Shown here piece after piece: positions 45,016 to 53,512 of a stretch of 64,000 nt of DNA. The stretch spans positions 33,358-97,357 of the forward strand of contig CAYQLM010000002.1 in NCBI GenBank assembly GCA_964418365.1, read 5' to 3'. The position numbers and the translations under genes were made by a program. Each line of letters begins with the position of its first letter. The first letter of the stretch is position 1. Source of the stretch: JBBDXS01 sp964418365. GTDB lineage: Bacteria; Chloroflexota; Dehalococcoidia; DSTF01; RBG-16-68-14. Under the pieces are notes generated by a model. It worked only from the letters and a program-made list of their open reading frames with translations. It was not told the DNA's origin and searched no databases.

Positions 45016-46745
45016 GTTCATTTTGCGAGACTCGGCAAGACATGAATAGGGGATCACAGGTAGTTCGAACCGCCAAAGCTCTGTCCTTGGGCGTCCTTGG
45101 CATGTTTCTATTCATTACCTTTCTTTTTGATCATGATCGAGCAGCGGCGATGACCTTCACAGTAGTAAGTTCTGGCAATGCCTACAGCTGCGCCCTCATC
45201 TCATCAGGCGGTGGCGTCCAGTGCTGGGGGTATAACGGGAGGGGGGAGCTCGGTATAGGCACGACGACGGCGCCCAACGATCAGAGCACCATTCCGCTTC
45301 CCGTCTGCGCCAGCGGCATCTGGAACGGAACAACATGCAATGGCGGTTCTGCCTTCACGGGTGTTTACGGTGTGTGGTCGGGACCGGCAGCGGATCACAA
45401 CTGCGCGACGGTGATCTACTACATCCTCGAGTGTTGGGGCAGTAATTCCGACGGGCAGTTGGGATCGGCAGGCAGCGGCCTGAACCCGGCCCTTGTCCAG
45501 TGCGCTGGCAACAGCTCGTACTGCAGCAGCGGCATCCTCGCCGGCATCACGGCTGTGGCTGCTGGGTACAACCACACCTGCGCACTAGACCAGGGAGGCA
45601 GCGTCTGGTGCTGGGGCAATAATGGGGCGGGCGAACTAGGAGACGGCACGACCGCTGGACGGAGCACCGCGTGGCGGGTGTGCGCCAGCGGTTCCGGCCA
45701 GGACTGCCCGAACGGCACCCCGCTGAGCGGCGCGGCGGCCATCGCGGCCGGAGATTACTACTCGTGCGCCCTAACCAACTCCGGTGGCGTGAAATGCTGG
45801 GGCAATAACGGGTATGGCCAGCTTGGGGACGGGACGACGACGAATCGCCTGCTCCCGGTGGCCGTCTCTGGTTTGAGCGGCGGCGTAAGCGCGATCGCAG
45901 CGGGCGAGACTGACGTCTGCGCGGTGTTGTCCGGTAGCGCAAAGTGCTGGGGGTACAACGGTGATGGCGAACTCGGAGATGGTACGCAGACCACAAGAAC
46001 GACACCGGTCTCTGTATGCGCAACCGGCGCCTGGGACAGCTCGACCTCAAGCTGCTCCGGGGGGAGTGCGCTCAGTGGCGTGAGTAAGCTATCGGCGGGG
46101 AGCGGCCATACATGTGCTGTCATGACCTCGTCACCCTACGTGAAGTGCTGGGGCTCTCAGGCATTCGGACAGCTTGGCAACAGCGTTCAGAGTTACACGA
46201 GTTTCGCTCTCAACCCTGTCAGTTGGACGGTCCCGAGCTGGGGACAGCCACAACCCACTGCCCTCTCCGCCGGCGGCCTGCACACCTGCGCCATCATCTC
46301 TTCCTACACGGAATGCTGGGGCTGGAACGCATTCGGCCAAGTTGGCGACGGTACGGTCACCGATACGACCACCTGGGTCACGCAGGACACGGACAAGGAC
46401 GGCTGCACCGATGGCCGAGAGCTGGGGCCGATTCACCTCTTCGCAGGCCAGCGTGACCCGACCAACTTCTGGGACTTCTTCGACACGCCTGCCAGCAACA
46501 ACGTGCGCGACCACAAGGTTACTCAGGATGACTACAACCGAGTGGCGGCGAGATACGGCACGAGCGGCGACCCGACGATCGATCCCCTGTCGCAGCCGCC
46601 ACCAACGGGCTACCATCCTGCGTTCGACCGCACGTCCATCGGCCCGAACGCGTGGAACCTGGGACCGCCAAATGGACAAATTACCGTTGCCGACATGATC
46701 GCTGTCCAAAACCAGATGAACGACGACTGCACCGGCCCGCCCTAG
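45012..46745 (+). CDS. Secreted RCC1-repeat propeller with dockerin-like C-terminal module
   Basis: An exported protein of 577 residues (567 from the ATG at 45042). A signal span (LGVLGMFLFITFLF) is followed by seven or eight RCC1-type repeats with GxxHTCAxxxxxxVxCWGxNxxGQLGDG, a probable beta-propeller. The last 115 residues repeat the module of the proteins at 31323 and 34081: DTDKDGCTDGRELG, NFWDFFDTP, RTSIGPNAWNLGPPNGQITVADMIAVQN. The TTG at 45012 overlaps the previous stop. It shows that the propeller type and the module type combine freely. Partner and ligand unknown. Confidence 0.82.
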   Translation: MSSFCETRQDMNRGSQVVRTAKALSLGVLGMFLFITFLFDHDRAAAMTFTVVSSGNAYSCALISSGGGVQCWGYNGRGELGIGTTTAPNDQSTIPLPVCASGIWNGTTCNGGSAFTGVYGVWSGPAADHNCATVIYYILECWGSNSDGQLGSAGSGLNPALVQCAGNSSYCSSGILAGITAVAAGYNHTCALDQGGSVWCWGNNGAGELGDGTTAGRSTAWRVCASGSGQDCPNGTPLSGAAAIAAGDYYSCALTNSGGVKCWGNNGYGQLGDGTTTNRLLPVAVSGLSGGVSAIAAGETDVCAVLSGSAKCWGYNGDGELGDGTQTTRTTPVSVCATGAWDSSTSSCSGGSALSGVSKLSAGSGHTCAVMTSSPYVKCWGSQAFGQLGNSVQSYTSFALNPVSWTVPSWGQPQPTALSAGGLHTCAIISSYTECWGWNAFGQVGDGTVTDTTTWVTQDTDKDGCTDGRELGPIHLFAGQRDPTNFWDFFDTPASNNVRDHKVTQDDYNRVAARYGTSGDPTIDPLSQPPPTGYHPAFDRTSIGPNAWNLGPPNGQITVADMIAVQNQMNDDCTGPP

Positions 46746-46790
46746 GCGCGGCTTGTGCAGCCTCACTTAGGGCGACAGCTGCCGATAAGC

Positions 46791-47438
46791 CTACCCCCGG
46801 TACTCCAGCACCATCACCTTGGTCTCTTCCGGCAACGTGCTGCGTGTGACCGAAAGCTTGGGCTGGCGCTCCTCGTTCGCCGTCTTCGCGCCCATCTCCT
46901 TCAGGAAGCGGTCGAGCGGCTCCAGCTCGCCGTCCTTCGACGCCGGCGTCTTGTAGTGCATCGGGATCACCAGCTTCGGCTCGAGCAGGCTGACCGTCTC
47001 GACGGCCGCCGCGGCGTTGATCGTGCTGCCGCCGCCCACCGGCGTGAGCAAGATATCGACGCCCGACAGCTCCTCCGCTTGCTCGGAGGTCGGCACGTGG
47101 CCGAGGTCCCCCAGGTGGCAGATGCGCAGGTCGTCCATCTCGAACACGTACGCGGTGTTCTTGCCCAGCTTGCCGCCCTTCTCGCTGTCGTGGTACGTGG
47201 AGATGCCCACAATGAGTACGTCCGCGATCTCGAACTCCCCCGGGCCACGCACGACCTTCGGTGTTCCCGCCACGCCCGAGACGTTGCTGTGCGCCGGGTG
47301 GTCGTGGCTTACCGTGACGATGTCCGCCGCCGGCCGGCTGATGTTGTAGCCGGTGTCCTTGCTGCAAGGGTCCGTCACGACCGCGGCGTCGCGACCGCGC
47401 AGCCGAAAGCACGAGTGGCCAAGCCATGTGATCTCCAT
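46791..47438 (-). CDS. Metallo-beta-lactamase fold hydrolase (UPF0173-like)
   Basis: A 215-residue MBL-fold protein starting MEITWLGHSCFRLRG, as in UlaG- and UPF0173-like members. Metal-site residues are in VTVSHDHPAHSN, LGDLGH and PMHYKT. The substrate is not predictable. It is the last gene of a four-gene minus-strand set with fabH, a HIT protein and a ketosynthase-like protein, 21 bases after the latter, so a link to acyl-chain or thioester chemistry is possible but not shown. Confidence 0.85.
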   Translation of the reverse strand: MEITWLGHSCFRLRGRDAAVVTDPCSKDTGYNISRPAADIVTVSHDHPAHSNVSGVAGTPKVVRGPGEFEIADVLIVGISTYHDSEKGGKLGKNTAYVFEMDDLRICHLGDLGHVPTSEQAEELSGVDILLTPVGGGSTINAAAAVETVSLLEPKLVIPMHYKTPASKDGELEPLDRFLKEMGAKTANEERQPKLSVTRSTLPEETKVMVLEYRG

Positions 47439-47459
47439 CGCTCCACCTCCTCGATCAGC

Positions 47460-48680
47460 TTAAGGCGCGACGAACGTAAGCGCTACGTGATGGCCCCCGA
47501 AGCCATATGCGTAACACATCGCTCCTCGGACCGGCAGCCGGCGCGCTTCGCCGGGCGTGTAGTCCAGGTCGCAGCCCTCGGCGGGCCGGTCGAGGTTGAT
47601 CGTCGGCGGGATCGTGCCCGTCTCGATCGCCTTCAGGCAGACGATCGCGTCGATCACGCCCGCCGCGCCGAGCGGGTAGCCGAGCATCGACTTCGGCGCG
47701 CTCAGTACGAGCCCCTTGGCGCCGTCGCCAAACACTAGCTTCAGCGCATCCGTCTCCAGCCGGTCGATTGGCTTCATGCTGGAGCCGTACGCGCAGACGT
47801 AGTCGATCTCGCGCGCCACTCCCAGCGCCGCCTCGATAGCGCGTGCCGCTTCCCCCGCGCTGGGGAGCGCGACCGCCGGCTCAGTAATCGAGGCCTCGCC
47901 TACGAGCCGGGCGTAGATACGGGCGGCTCGCCGCCGCGCCAGCTCCTCGTTCTCCAGCACCAGCGCGGCCGCGCCTTCGGACATCACCATGCCGTCGGCC
48001 TCGGCGTCGAACGGTCGGCTCGCGCGCTCAGGCTCGTCGTTGCGCTTCGAGAGGATGCCCAGCGCGGCGAACGCCACGATGGTCGGCGGCGTGATGGCGG
48101 CGTCCGCCCCGCCTGCAATCGCCACGTCCACCTCGCCGCGCCGCACCATCCCGGCGGCGACGGCGATCGCGACGTTCCCGGACGCCCCGCCCGCGGCGAG
48201 GGTCAGTGCCGGCCCGCGTGCTCCCGTCGCGCCGGTCACCTGCGTCGAGGGCGTGTTGGCGAGCGTCCTGGGAGCGTAGCCCGCGGTGAGCGCCGCCGCG
48301 CCGCGCTCCTGGAACGTCCGCTGACCTTCCCAGGCCGAGCGGTCGCCCGGCCGCGCGCTGCCCATCACCACGCCGATCCGCCTGGCCTTTTCCGGCGTCA
48401 TCTCGAGGCCGGAATCGCCCAACGCCTGCAGGGCCGCGTCCATCGCGAAGAGCGCCCCGCGCTCGATGTGCGCCGCTCGGTCAGGTGCCAGGTTCGCGTG
48501 CGGCGTGTAGCCCTGCACCTCGCCCGCGATGCGTACCGGGTACGGCGAAGCGTCGAACGCAGTGATCGCGCCGATGCCGCTCCGGCCCGCGCACAGCGCT
48601 TCCCAAAGCGAGGCGACGTCGCTTCCCAGCGGCGTCACTACGCCCATGCCGGTGATAGCGACGCCGTTTCCGTCAGGCAT
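47460..48680 (-). CDS. Ketosynthase-like protein without catalytic residues (chain-length-factor-like)
   Basis: A 406-residue thiolase-fold protein aligned along its length with FabF (MGVVTPLGSDVASLWEAL, MGSARPGD, MLGYPLGAAG, YAYGFGGHH). The nucleophilic cysteine is replaced: LAAGGASGN instead of xxACATG, so Gly165 stands in its place. The first catalytic histidine is tyrosine (CAYGSSMKP, Tyr298) and so is the second (SMLGYPLGAAG, Tyr335). Lys330 of the KSM motif is kept. It cannot condense acyl chains by the usual mechanism. It overlaps the HIT gene by eight bases and lies downstream of fabH. A partner role like the chain-length factor of type II polyketide synthases is inferred. Confidence 0.85.
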   Translation of the reverse strand: MPDGNGVAITGMGVVTPLGSDVASLWEALCAGRSGIGAITAFDASPYPVRIAGEVQGYTPHANLAPDRAAHIERGALFAMDAALQALGDSGLEMTPEKARRIGVVMGSARPGDRSAWEGQRTFQERGAAALTAGYAPRTLANTPSTQVTGATGARGPALTLAAGGASGNVAIAVAAGMVRRGEVDVAIAGGADAAITPPTIVAFAALGILSKRNDEPERASRPFDAEADGMVMSEGAAALVLENEELARRRAARIYARLVGEASITEPAVALPSAGEAARAIEAALGVAREIDYVCAYGSSMKPIDRLETDALKLVFGDGAKGLVLSAPKSMLGYPLGAAGVIDAIVCLKAIETGTIPPTINLDRPAEGCDLDYTPGEARRLPVRGAMCYAYGFGGHHVALTFVAP

Positions 48681-49155
48681 GCAGGCGCTCTCGGATTCGC
48701 TTGGCGAGCTCTGCCTGCTGCTCGATCGGCGCCGCATTGCGCCGGAAGCGCTCCTCGGCCTCGGCCCGCGAGAGCGCTGCCAGGTGCGGCGGCCCTTCAC
48801 CGTACCCGCTTCCATATCGACGTGGCACAAGGTGCAGGTGCGCGTGCGGCACTTCTTGAAGGCTGACGACACCATTGTTCTGCCACAGCGTTAGCCCATC
48901 CGGATCGAACGCGGCCACCATCGCCTGCGCGATGCGTCTCGCGTGGGTGATCAATGAGGTCGCCTCCTCGTCCGTCAGATCGAGCAGCGTCGGCGCGTGG
49001 CGGCGCGGGATGACCAGCGCCTGGCCGACTTCAAACTGCCGCGGGTTCACGAACGAGACGGTGAGATCATCCTGATCGATGACTGCCCAATCATCTCGTT
49101 CGCCGGCGACGCGCTCGCAGAAGACACAGGGGCCTAGGGGAAGCTCGAAAGGCAT
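48673..49155 (-). CDS. HIT family nucleotide hydrolase/transferase
   Basis: A 160-residue histidine-triad protein. The N-terminal CVFCERV pair and VNPRQFEVGQALVIPRRHAPTLLDL are typical, and VPHAHLHLVPR is the HxHxH active-site motif with the nucleophilic middle histidine. Family members cleave nucleotide phosphoramidates or dinucleotide polyphosphates. The ATG at 49155 is seven bases after the fabH stop, and its own stop overlaps the start of the ketosynthase-like gene. Confidence 0.9.
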   Translation of the reverse strand: MPFELPLGPCVFCERVAGERDDWAVIDQDDLTVSFVNPRQFEVGQALVIPRRHAPTLLDLTDEEATSLITHARRIAQAMVAAFDPDGLTLWQNNGVVSLQEVPHAHLHLVPRRYGSGYGEGPPHLAALSRAEAEERFRRNAAPIEQQAELAKRIRERLHA

Positions 49156-49161
49156 GCCCGC

Positions 49162-50190
49162 CTAGTCGCCGCCACTGACGGCGTGCGCCGCGGCTGCCTG
49201 CGCCCGTACCGGCCCGACAGGCACCCACTCGAGCGCCATCGCGCCCCAGACCAGCCCGCCGCCGAACGCGACGAACACAACGCGGTCGCCGTCGTGCAGC
49301 CGGCCTTGCTCGTTCGCTTCCTGCAGCGCCATGGGGATCGATGCCGAGGAGGTGTTCCCGTAGCGGTCGACGTTCACCATCGCGCGCTCTAGTGGCAGAC
49401 CGAGGGCTTTCGCGGTTGCGTGGATGATGCGCATGTTCGCTTGGTGCGGCACTAGCAGGTCGATGTCCTTGACCGACCAGCCGGCTTCGCTGGCAGCCTC
49501 GCGTGTCGCCTGCTCCATCGCCTGCACGGCGAACTTGAAGATGCGCGGGCCGTCCATCCGGATGAAGTGGCAGCCCGGATCGGCGTCCGTCGGCCGTGCG
49601 CCCGGGCCGTGCGCGTAGAGCGCCCGCGCGCCGCTGCCGTCGCTGTGCAGCACAAACGAAGCCGGCCCGCCGCGGTCCGAGGCTTCGAGCACGACCGCGC
49701 CGGCGCCATCACCGAAGAGCACGCACGTCCCGCGGTCCTTCCAGTCCACGATACGCGACAGCACGTCGCTGCCGACGACGAGAACGCGTCGGTACATGCC
49801 TCCTGAAATGAATTGCGAGGCTGTTGCGACGGCGGTGACGAAGCCGACGCAGGCCGCGTTGATGTCGAATGCGCCGGCGCGGCGCGCTCCGATCCCGTCC
49901 TGCACGTACGAGGCGACCGCCGGGAACATGCCGTCTGGCGAGGTCGTGGCGACGATGACGAGGTCCAGCTCCGACGGCTCGATCTCGGCTTGCGCCAGCG
50001 CCTGGCGCGCCGCCTCGATGCCCAGCGTGCTGGCGGTCTCGTGGTCGGCCGCGATGTGCCGTTCACGCACGCCCGTGCGCTCCTGGATCCAGGTGTCCGA
50101 GGTCTTGACCATGCGTTCGAGGTCGTGGTTGGTGAGTATGCGGTCGGGGAGATACTTGCCGATTCCGGCGATGCGGGCGCGAGTGGCCAA
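49162..50190 (-). CDS. fabH: 3-oxoacyl-ACP synthase III
   Basis: A 342-residue initiating ketosynthase that joins an acyl-CoA with malonyl-ACP. The catalytic triad is present: cysteine in DINAACVGF, histidine in LVPHQANMRI, asparagine in RYGNTSSAS. TGVRERHIA and GDGAGAVVLE also fit. The TTG at 50190 was chosen because it gives the normal family start (ATRARIAGIGKYLP) with GGAG about 11 bases upstream; longer starts would add non-homologous residues. It heads the four-gene minus-strand set. Confidence 0.94.
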   Translation of the reverse strand: MATRARIAGIGKYLPDRILTNHDLERMVKTSDTWIQERTGVRERHIAADHETASTLGIEAARQALAQAEIEPSELDLVIVATTSPDGMFPAVASYVQDGIGARRAGAFDINAACVGFVTAVATASQFISGGMYRRVLVVGSDVLSRIVDWKDRGTCVLFGDGAGAVVLEASDRGGPASFVLHSDGSGARALYAHGPGARPTDADPGCHFIRMDGPRIFKFAVQAMEQATREAASEAGWSVKDIDLLVPHQANMRIIHATAKALGLPLERAMVNVDRYGNTSSASIPMALQEANEQGRLHDGDRVVFVAFGGGLVWGAMALEWVPVGPVRAQAAAAHAVSGGD

Positions 50191-50278
50191 GGCGGTATCG
50201 CTCCTACGCGCGGCGTCATGCCGCGACGAGAGCGAGTATAACAAGAACGCGAACAGAGAACCTAGAAGGGCGCATCTT

Positions 50279-50328
50279 CGTCATTCTGAGCTGAAGGCTG
50301 CGGTGGGCAGCCGCAGGCGAAGAATCTG
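50279..50328. repeat. Dispersed GTCATTCTGAG...GAAGAATCT repeat
   Basis: The related copy is at 22409. The body contains GGCTGCGG/CCGCAGG arms around TGGGCAG. The 230 bases between fabH and the hrcA promoter hold nothing else recognisable. Confidence 0.6.
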
Positions 50329-50483
50329 GCTGCTCTGTTATCGAGCATCGCGGCGACGGCAAAAACCGGGCGAATTTCGACCAACGCACAACGCTTCGCC
50401 ATGAGCACTGAGATTCCTCCTCCTGAGGCGGACTGGTCGCTGGCGCTCGGAATGACAACGGAGCGCCTCGCCAAGCTCCTCCC

Positions 50484-50513
50484 TTGACACCCCTCGCGCC
50501 GCCCTGTTAGGCT
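50484..50513 (+). promoter_or_regulatory. Heat-shock operon promoter
   Basis: TTGACA (50484-50489) with TGTTAGGCT (50505-50513), an extended but weak -10, just upstream of CIRCE. Confidence 0.6.
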
Positions 50514-50525
50514 GAAATCGAGCGG

Positions 50526-50552
50526 TTAGCACTCTAAGGACGAGAGTGCTAA
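50526..50552 (+). promoter_or_regulatory. CIRCE operator for HrcA
   Basis: TTAGCACTC, nine bases, GAGTGCTAA: a perfect match to the consensus inverted repeat bound by HrcA. It lies 20 bases before the hrcA ATG, so the operon is autorepressed. Confidence 0.98.
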
Positions 50553-50572
50553 CGTAGATTCAGAATCGCGAT

Positions 50573-51601
50573 ATGTTGACTGATCGTCAGTCCCGCATCC
50601 TCGAGCTGGTCGTCCGCGAGTACGTGGAGGCGGCCTCGCCCGTCGGCTCCCAGCTCCTCTGCCGCAAGTACCACTTCAACGCCTCGTCGGCCACCATCCG
50701 CAACGAGATGGCCGACCTGGAGGACCTGGGGTATCTCACCCATCCCCACACCTCCTCCGGTCGCGTCCCGACCGAGCAGGGGTATCGCTACTACGTCAAG
50801 ACGCTGATGCGCGAGGAGCAGCTCCCGTGGGAGGAGCAGCAGACCATCCGTCACCAGTTCCACCAGGTCGAGCGCGGGCAGGAGGCCTGGGTCCACCTGG
50901 CCGCCTCGGTGCTGGCGCAGGCGGCCGGCAACGCCGCCGTCGTGACCGCGCCTCGCACCGATGTCTGCCGCATGAAGCACCTGGAGCTGGTCAACCTGCA
51001 CGAGCGCACGGCGCTTCTCGTGCTCGTCCTCGACCAGGGCCGTGTCGAGCAGCAGCTCCTGCTCATGGACGAGTCGAGCGACCAGGACGATCTGTCGCAG
51101 ATGGCCGGCAAGCTGAACCGGCTCTTCGCCGGCTGCTCGCTCGTCGAGATCGCCGCGAAGGACGTCCAGCTCGGCGATGGGGAACGCGTGGTGATGGACA
51201 CGGTCGCCTCGATCATGCGCGCCGTCGATGAGGGCTTCGACGAAGCATCGCTCGACGGCATCCGGGAGGTGCTCCGCCAGCCCGAGTTCGCCGCCAGCGA
51301 TCGCGCGCTCGGCCTGCTCGAGCTGCTGGACGAGCGCAACGTCGTGCGCGTGCTGCCGCTGCGCAGCCTGGCGCGCGATGGTGTCACGGTGATCATCGGT
51401 GCGGACAACCCGCGCCTCGCCGAAGCGGGCGAGACCATTCGCGCCTGCAGCATGATCGTCGGCACGTATGGCTCGCCGGGCGTCGCCTCGGGCGCGCTCG
51501 CCGTGCTGGGCCCGATGCGCATGCGCTACTCGCGCGCGATCCCGACCGTCCGCTACATGGCGGACGTGCTCAGCGAGCTGCTGAGCGGATATTCCGAATA
51601 G
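50573..51601 (+). CDS. hrcA: Heat-inducible transcription repressor HrcA
   Basis: A 342-residue repressor. The N-terminal winged helix is LTDRQSRILELVVREYVEAA, then SSATIRNEMADLEDLGYLTHPHTSSGRVPTEQGYR, the family hallmark. The rest is the GAF-like dimerisation domain with IIGADNPRLAEA and VLGPMRMRYSRAIPTV near the end. It binds the CIRCE site directly upstream and is released when GroEL is busy. Followed after 17 bases by grpE. Confidence 0.97.
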   Translation: MLTDRQSRILELVVREYVEAASPVGSQLLCRKYHFNASSATIRNEMADLEDLGYLTHPHTSSGRVPTEQGYRYYVKTLMREEQLPWEEQQTIRHQFHQVERGQEAWVHLAASVLAQAAGNAAVVTAPRTDVCRMKHLELVNLHERTALLVLVLDQGRVEQQLLLMDESSDQDDLSQMAGKLNRLFAGCSLVEIAAKDVQLGDGERVVMDTVASIMRAVDEGFDEASLDGIREVLRQPEFAASDRALGLLELLDERNVVRVLPLRSLARDGVTVIIGADNPRLAEAGETIRACSMIVGTYGSPGVASGALAVLGPMRMRYSRAIPTVRYMADVLSELLSGYSE

Positions 51602-51618
51602 ACGAAAGGTACGTTGGC

Positions 51619-52197
51619 GTGACCAGAGAGAACGAAGAAGAGACTTCGGGCGCCGGATCGGCCCCCGCCGCGGACGAGCCGCAGGACATCGAAGGGCTGC
51701 GCGCGCGCCTCGCCGAGGAGCGCGAGAAGGCCCAGAGCTACTACTCGAGCTGGCAGCGCACCGCGGCCGACTTCCAGAACCACAAGCGCCGCGTCGACGA
51801 GGAGCGCTCCGAAGCCGCGCGCTTCGCGAACGCCGCGCTCGTCATCAACCTCCTGCCGCTTGTCGATGACCTGGAGCGCGCGTTGCACACCGTCGATACG
51901 CAGCTCGCCGGCCTGACGTGGATCGATGGCATCTGGCTCATCTATCGCAAGTTCCAGGCGATCCTCGAGAACTTCGGCGTGAAAGAGATCGAGGCCGCGG
52001 GACGCCCGTTCGATCCCAACGTGCATGAAGCGATCGGCGAAGCGCCCGGCGAAGAAGGCAAGGTCGTCTCCGTCGTGCAGAAGGGCTACATGCTCGGCGA
52101 TCGCGTCGTCCGCCCCGCCATGGTCATCGTGGGGAAAGGCCAGACGAAGGAGCCAGGAACAGGGAACAAAGAACAAGAAGGAGAAGAAAGCGCGTAG
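51619..52197 (+). CDS. grpE: Nucleotide exchange factor GrpE
   Basis: A 192-residue co-chaperone that releases ADP from DnaK. A coiled coil (ARLAEEREKAQSYYSSWQRTAADFQNHKRRV) precedes the beta-wing domain with FDPNVHEAIGEAPGE and GYMLGDRVVRPAMVIVGK. GTG start at 51619. The C-terminus is a charged tail (KEPGTGNKEQEGEESA) and the stop TAG lies in a palindromic repeat. In most genomes dnaK follows at once; here three other genes intervene. Confidence 0.95.
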   Translation: MTRENEEETSGAGSAPAADEPQDIEGLRARLAEEREKAQSYYSSWQRTAADFQNHKRRVDEERSEAARFANAALVINLLPLVDDLERALHTVDTQLAGLTWIDGIWLIYRKFQAILENFGVKEIEAAGRPFDPNVHEAIGEAPGEEGKVVSVVQKGYMLGDRVVRPAMVIVGKGQTKEPGTGNKEQEGEESA

Positions 52198-52238
52198 GGG
52201 CGGGCCCGCGTGCCCGCCCTCGACGCCGCAGGCGTCGG
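52194..52238. repeat. GTAGGG palindromic repeat, copy 5, two hairpins
   Basis: GTAGGGGCGGGCCCGCGTG then CCCGCCC, followed by CGACGCC-GCA-GGCGTCG. Its TAG ends grpE. Confidence 0.9.
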
Positions 52239-52247
52239 CCGTGACCA

Positions 52248-53060
52248 ATGAAAACCAAACGAAGGAAGATCAACCTCGTAGGGACAGAGCGGCACCTGTC
52301 CGCCTCAGGCGGAGCTCTGTCCTCGGCGGGCGAACGAACCAGGATCAACAAGGACGAGTGGGGTATCGAAGCCGTCTTGCTGGACTTCGATCACACGCTG
52401 GCGCATCTCGGCTCGTTCATCCGCTGGGAGGACGCTCGGCGCGCGCTGCTGGCCGTGTATGGCGCCGGCGGCGTGCCCGAATCGTTCCTACAGGCGCACG
52501 AGGGCGCGCTGAGTTTGTACCGCGACGTTGCGGCGTCCGCTGTGCTGCCGGAGCCAGAGCTGCGCGACGTGCAGCGTCGGGCCTCGCGCGTGCTGGAGGC
52601 GTTCGAGACGGAAGCCGTCGCGCGCACATTCGTGCTGCCTGCTGCGATCGAGCTTGTCCATCGGCTGCCGGAGCTCGGTCTGCGTGCCGGCATCGTCAGC
52701 TCGAACGCCGTCGATGTGGTCGCCGCGGTCCTCGAGCGCGACGGCATCGCGCCTGCGTTCGACGCCGTCCTCGGGCGGGGAGATGTGCTGCGGCTGAAGC
52801 CGTCGCCGGAGGGGCTGCTGCGCTGCTGCGACACGATGCGCGTCGCGCCCGAGCGCTGCGTCTACATCGGCGACAGCGTCAGCGACATCGAGGCGGCGCG
52901 GGCGGCGGGCATGGCCGGGTTCGGCGTGCGCGGAGGCATGGCCTCCGACGCGGAGCTGGCGGATGCGGCCGCGACGGCCGTGTTCGACGACGTCGGCGGG
53001 CTGCTGAGCGTGCTGGAAGGACAAGGCCGCGCCGTCGCAGGGCGCAAAGTAGGAGACTAG
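52248..53060 (+). CDS. HAD-superfamily hydrolase
   Basis: A 270-residue phosphatase-like protein. The HAD motifs are VLLDFDHTLAHL (nucleophile and acid aspartates), IVSSNA (motif II), the KPSPEGLL lysine and YIGDSVSDIEAARAAGM (motif III). The cap is helical and inserted after motif I, as in phosphoglycolate-phosphatase-like members. The only usable start is the ATG at 52248, about 40 residues before the fold begins. That extension is encoded largely by a GTAGGG palindrome (52278-52322), which suggests the repeat landed in the 5' coding region. Substrate unknown. Confidence 0.82.
   Translation: MKTKRRKINLVGTERHLSASGGALSSAGERTRINKDEWGIEAVLLDFDHTLAHLGSFIRWEDARRALLAVYGAGGVPESFLQAHEGALSLYRDVAASAVLPEPELRDVQRRASRVLEAFETEAVARTFVLPAAIELVHRLPELGLRAGIVSSNAVDVVAAVLERDGIAPAFDAVLGRGDVLRLKPSPEGLLRCCDTMRVAPERCVYIGDSVSDIEAARAAGMAGFGVRGGMASDAELADAAATAVFDDVGGLLSVLEGQGRAVAGRKVGD
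52278..52322. repeat. GTAGGG palindromic repeat, copy 6, inside a coding region
   Basis: GTAGGGACAGAGC ... GCTCTGTCC with an inner CCGCC/GGCGG stem. It is read in frame as part of the HAD gene's N-terminus. Confidence 0.85.
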
Positions 53061-53068
53061 CGTGGCCT

Positions 53069-53152
53069 GTAGGGGCGGGCCCATGTGCCCGCCCTCGACG
53101 CCACAGGCGTCGGGCTAGATAACCGGAAACCGAAGGCCAGGCTACAGCCTGG
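53069..53152. repeat. GTAGGG palindromic repeat, copy 7, plus CCAGGC hairpin
   Basis: GTAGGGGCGGGCCCATGTG then CCCGCCC, CGACGCC-ACA-GGCGTCG, and CCAGGC-TACA-GCCTGG at 53137-53152. Closely related to copy 5. Confidence 0.88.
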
Positions 53153-53167
53153 CGGAGAGAGACAGTA

Positions 53168-53491
53168 ATGATCAACACAGACGAATGGCAAGAACGCCTC
53201 GCCTCGAGCGCGAACGAGCTCGCGCGGGCGCGCGTGCTGCGCCGGGCGCTCGAGCAGCACTACGAGCGCGTCGTGGCGGAGCGCGCCTCGGCCGAGGGCG
53301 CCGCAGCTGCCGAGATGCTCGTCTCCGGCGAAGCGGCCGAGGACATGCGCGCGCTGGAGGAGCTTCTCGACGAAATGCGCCGCGAGCATGACGCTGCCCT
53401 CTTCCGCCGCAACATCATCACCACCCTCCGCCTGCGCAAAGACGCGCCGGAGGAGAAGGAGCAGAACACCGTTAGTCAGGCAGATCCCTGA
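53168..53491 (+). CDS. Coiled-coil protein, unknown
   Basis: A 107-residue highly charged protein, almost all helix (ELARARVLRRALEQHYERVV and ALEELLDEMRREHDAALF), probably a coiled coil. No motif or family was recognised. It starts with ATG 53168, preceded by GGAGAGAGA. It lies in the interval between grpE and dnaK where genes alternate with palindromic repeats. Possible role unknown. Confidence 0.6.
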   Translation: MINTDEWQERLASSANELARARVLRRALEQHYERVVAERASAEGAAAAEMLVSGEAAEDMRALEELLDEMRREHDAALFRRNIITTLRLRKDAPEEKEQNTVSQADP

Positions 53492-53512
53492 CGGGCGACA
53501 AGGAGGTCTCAC

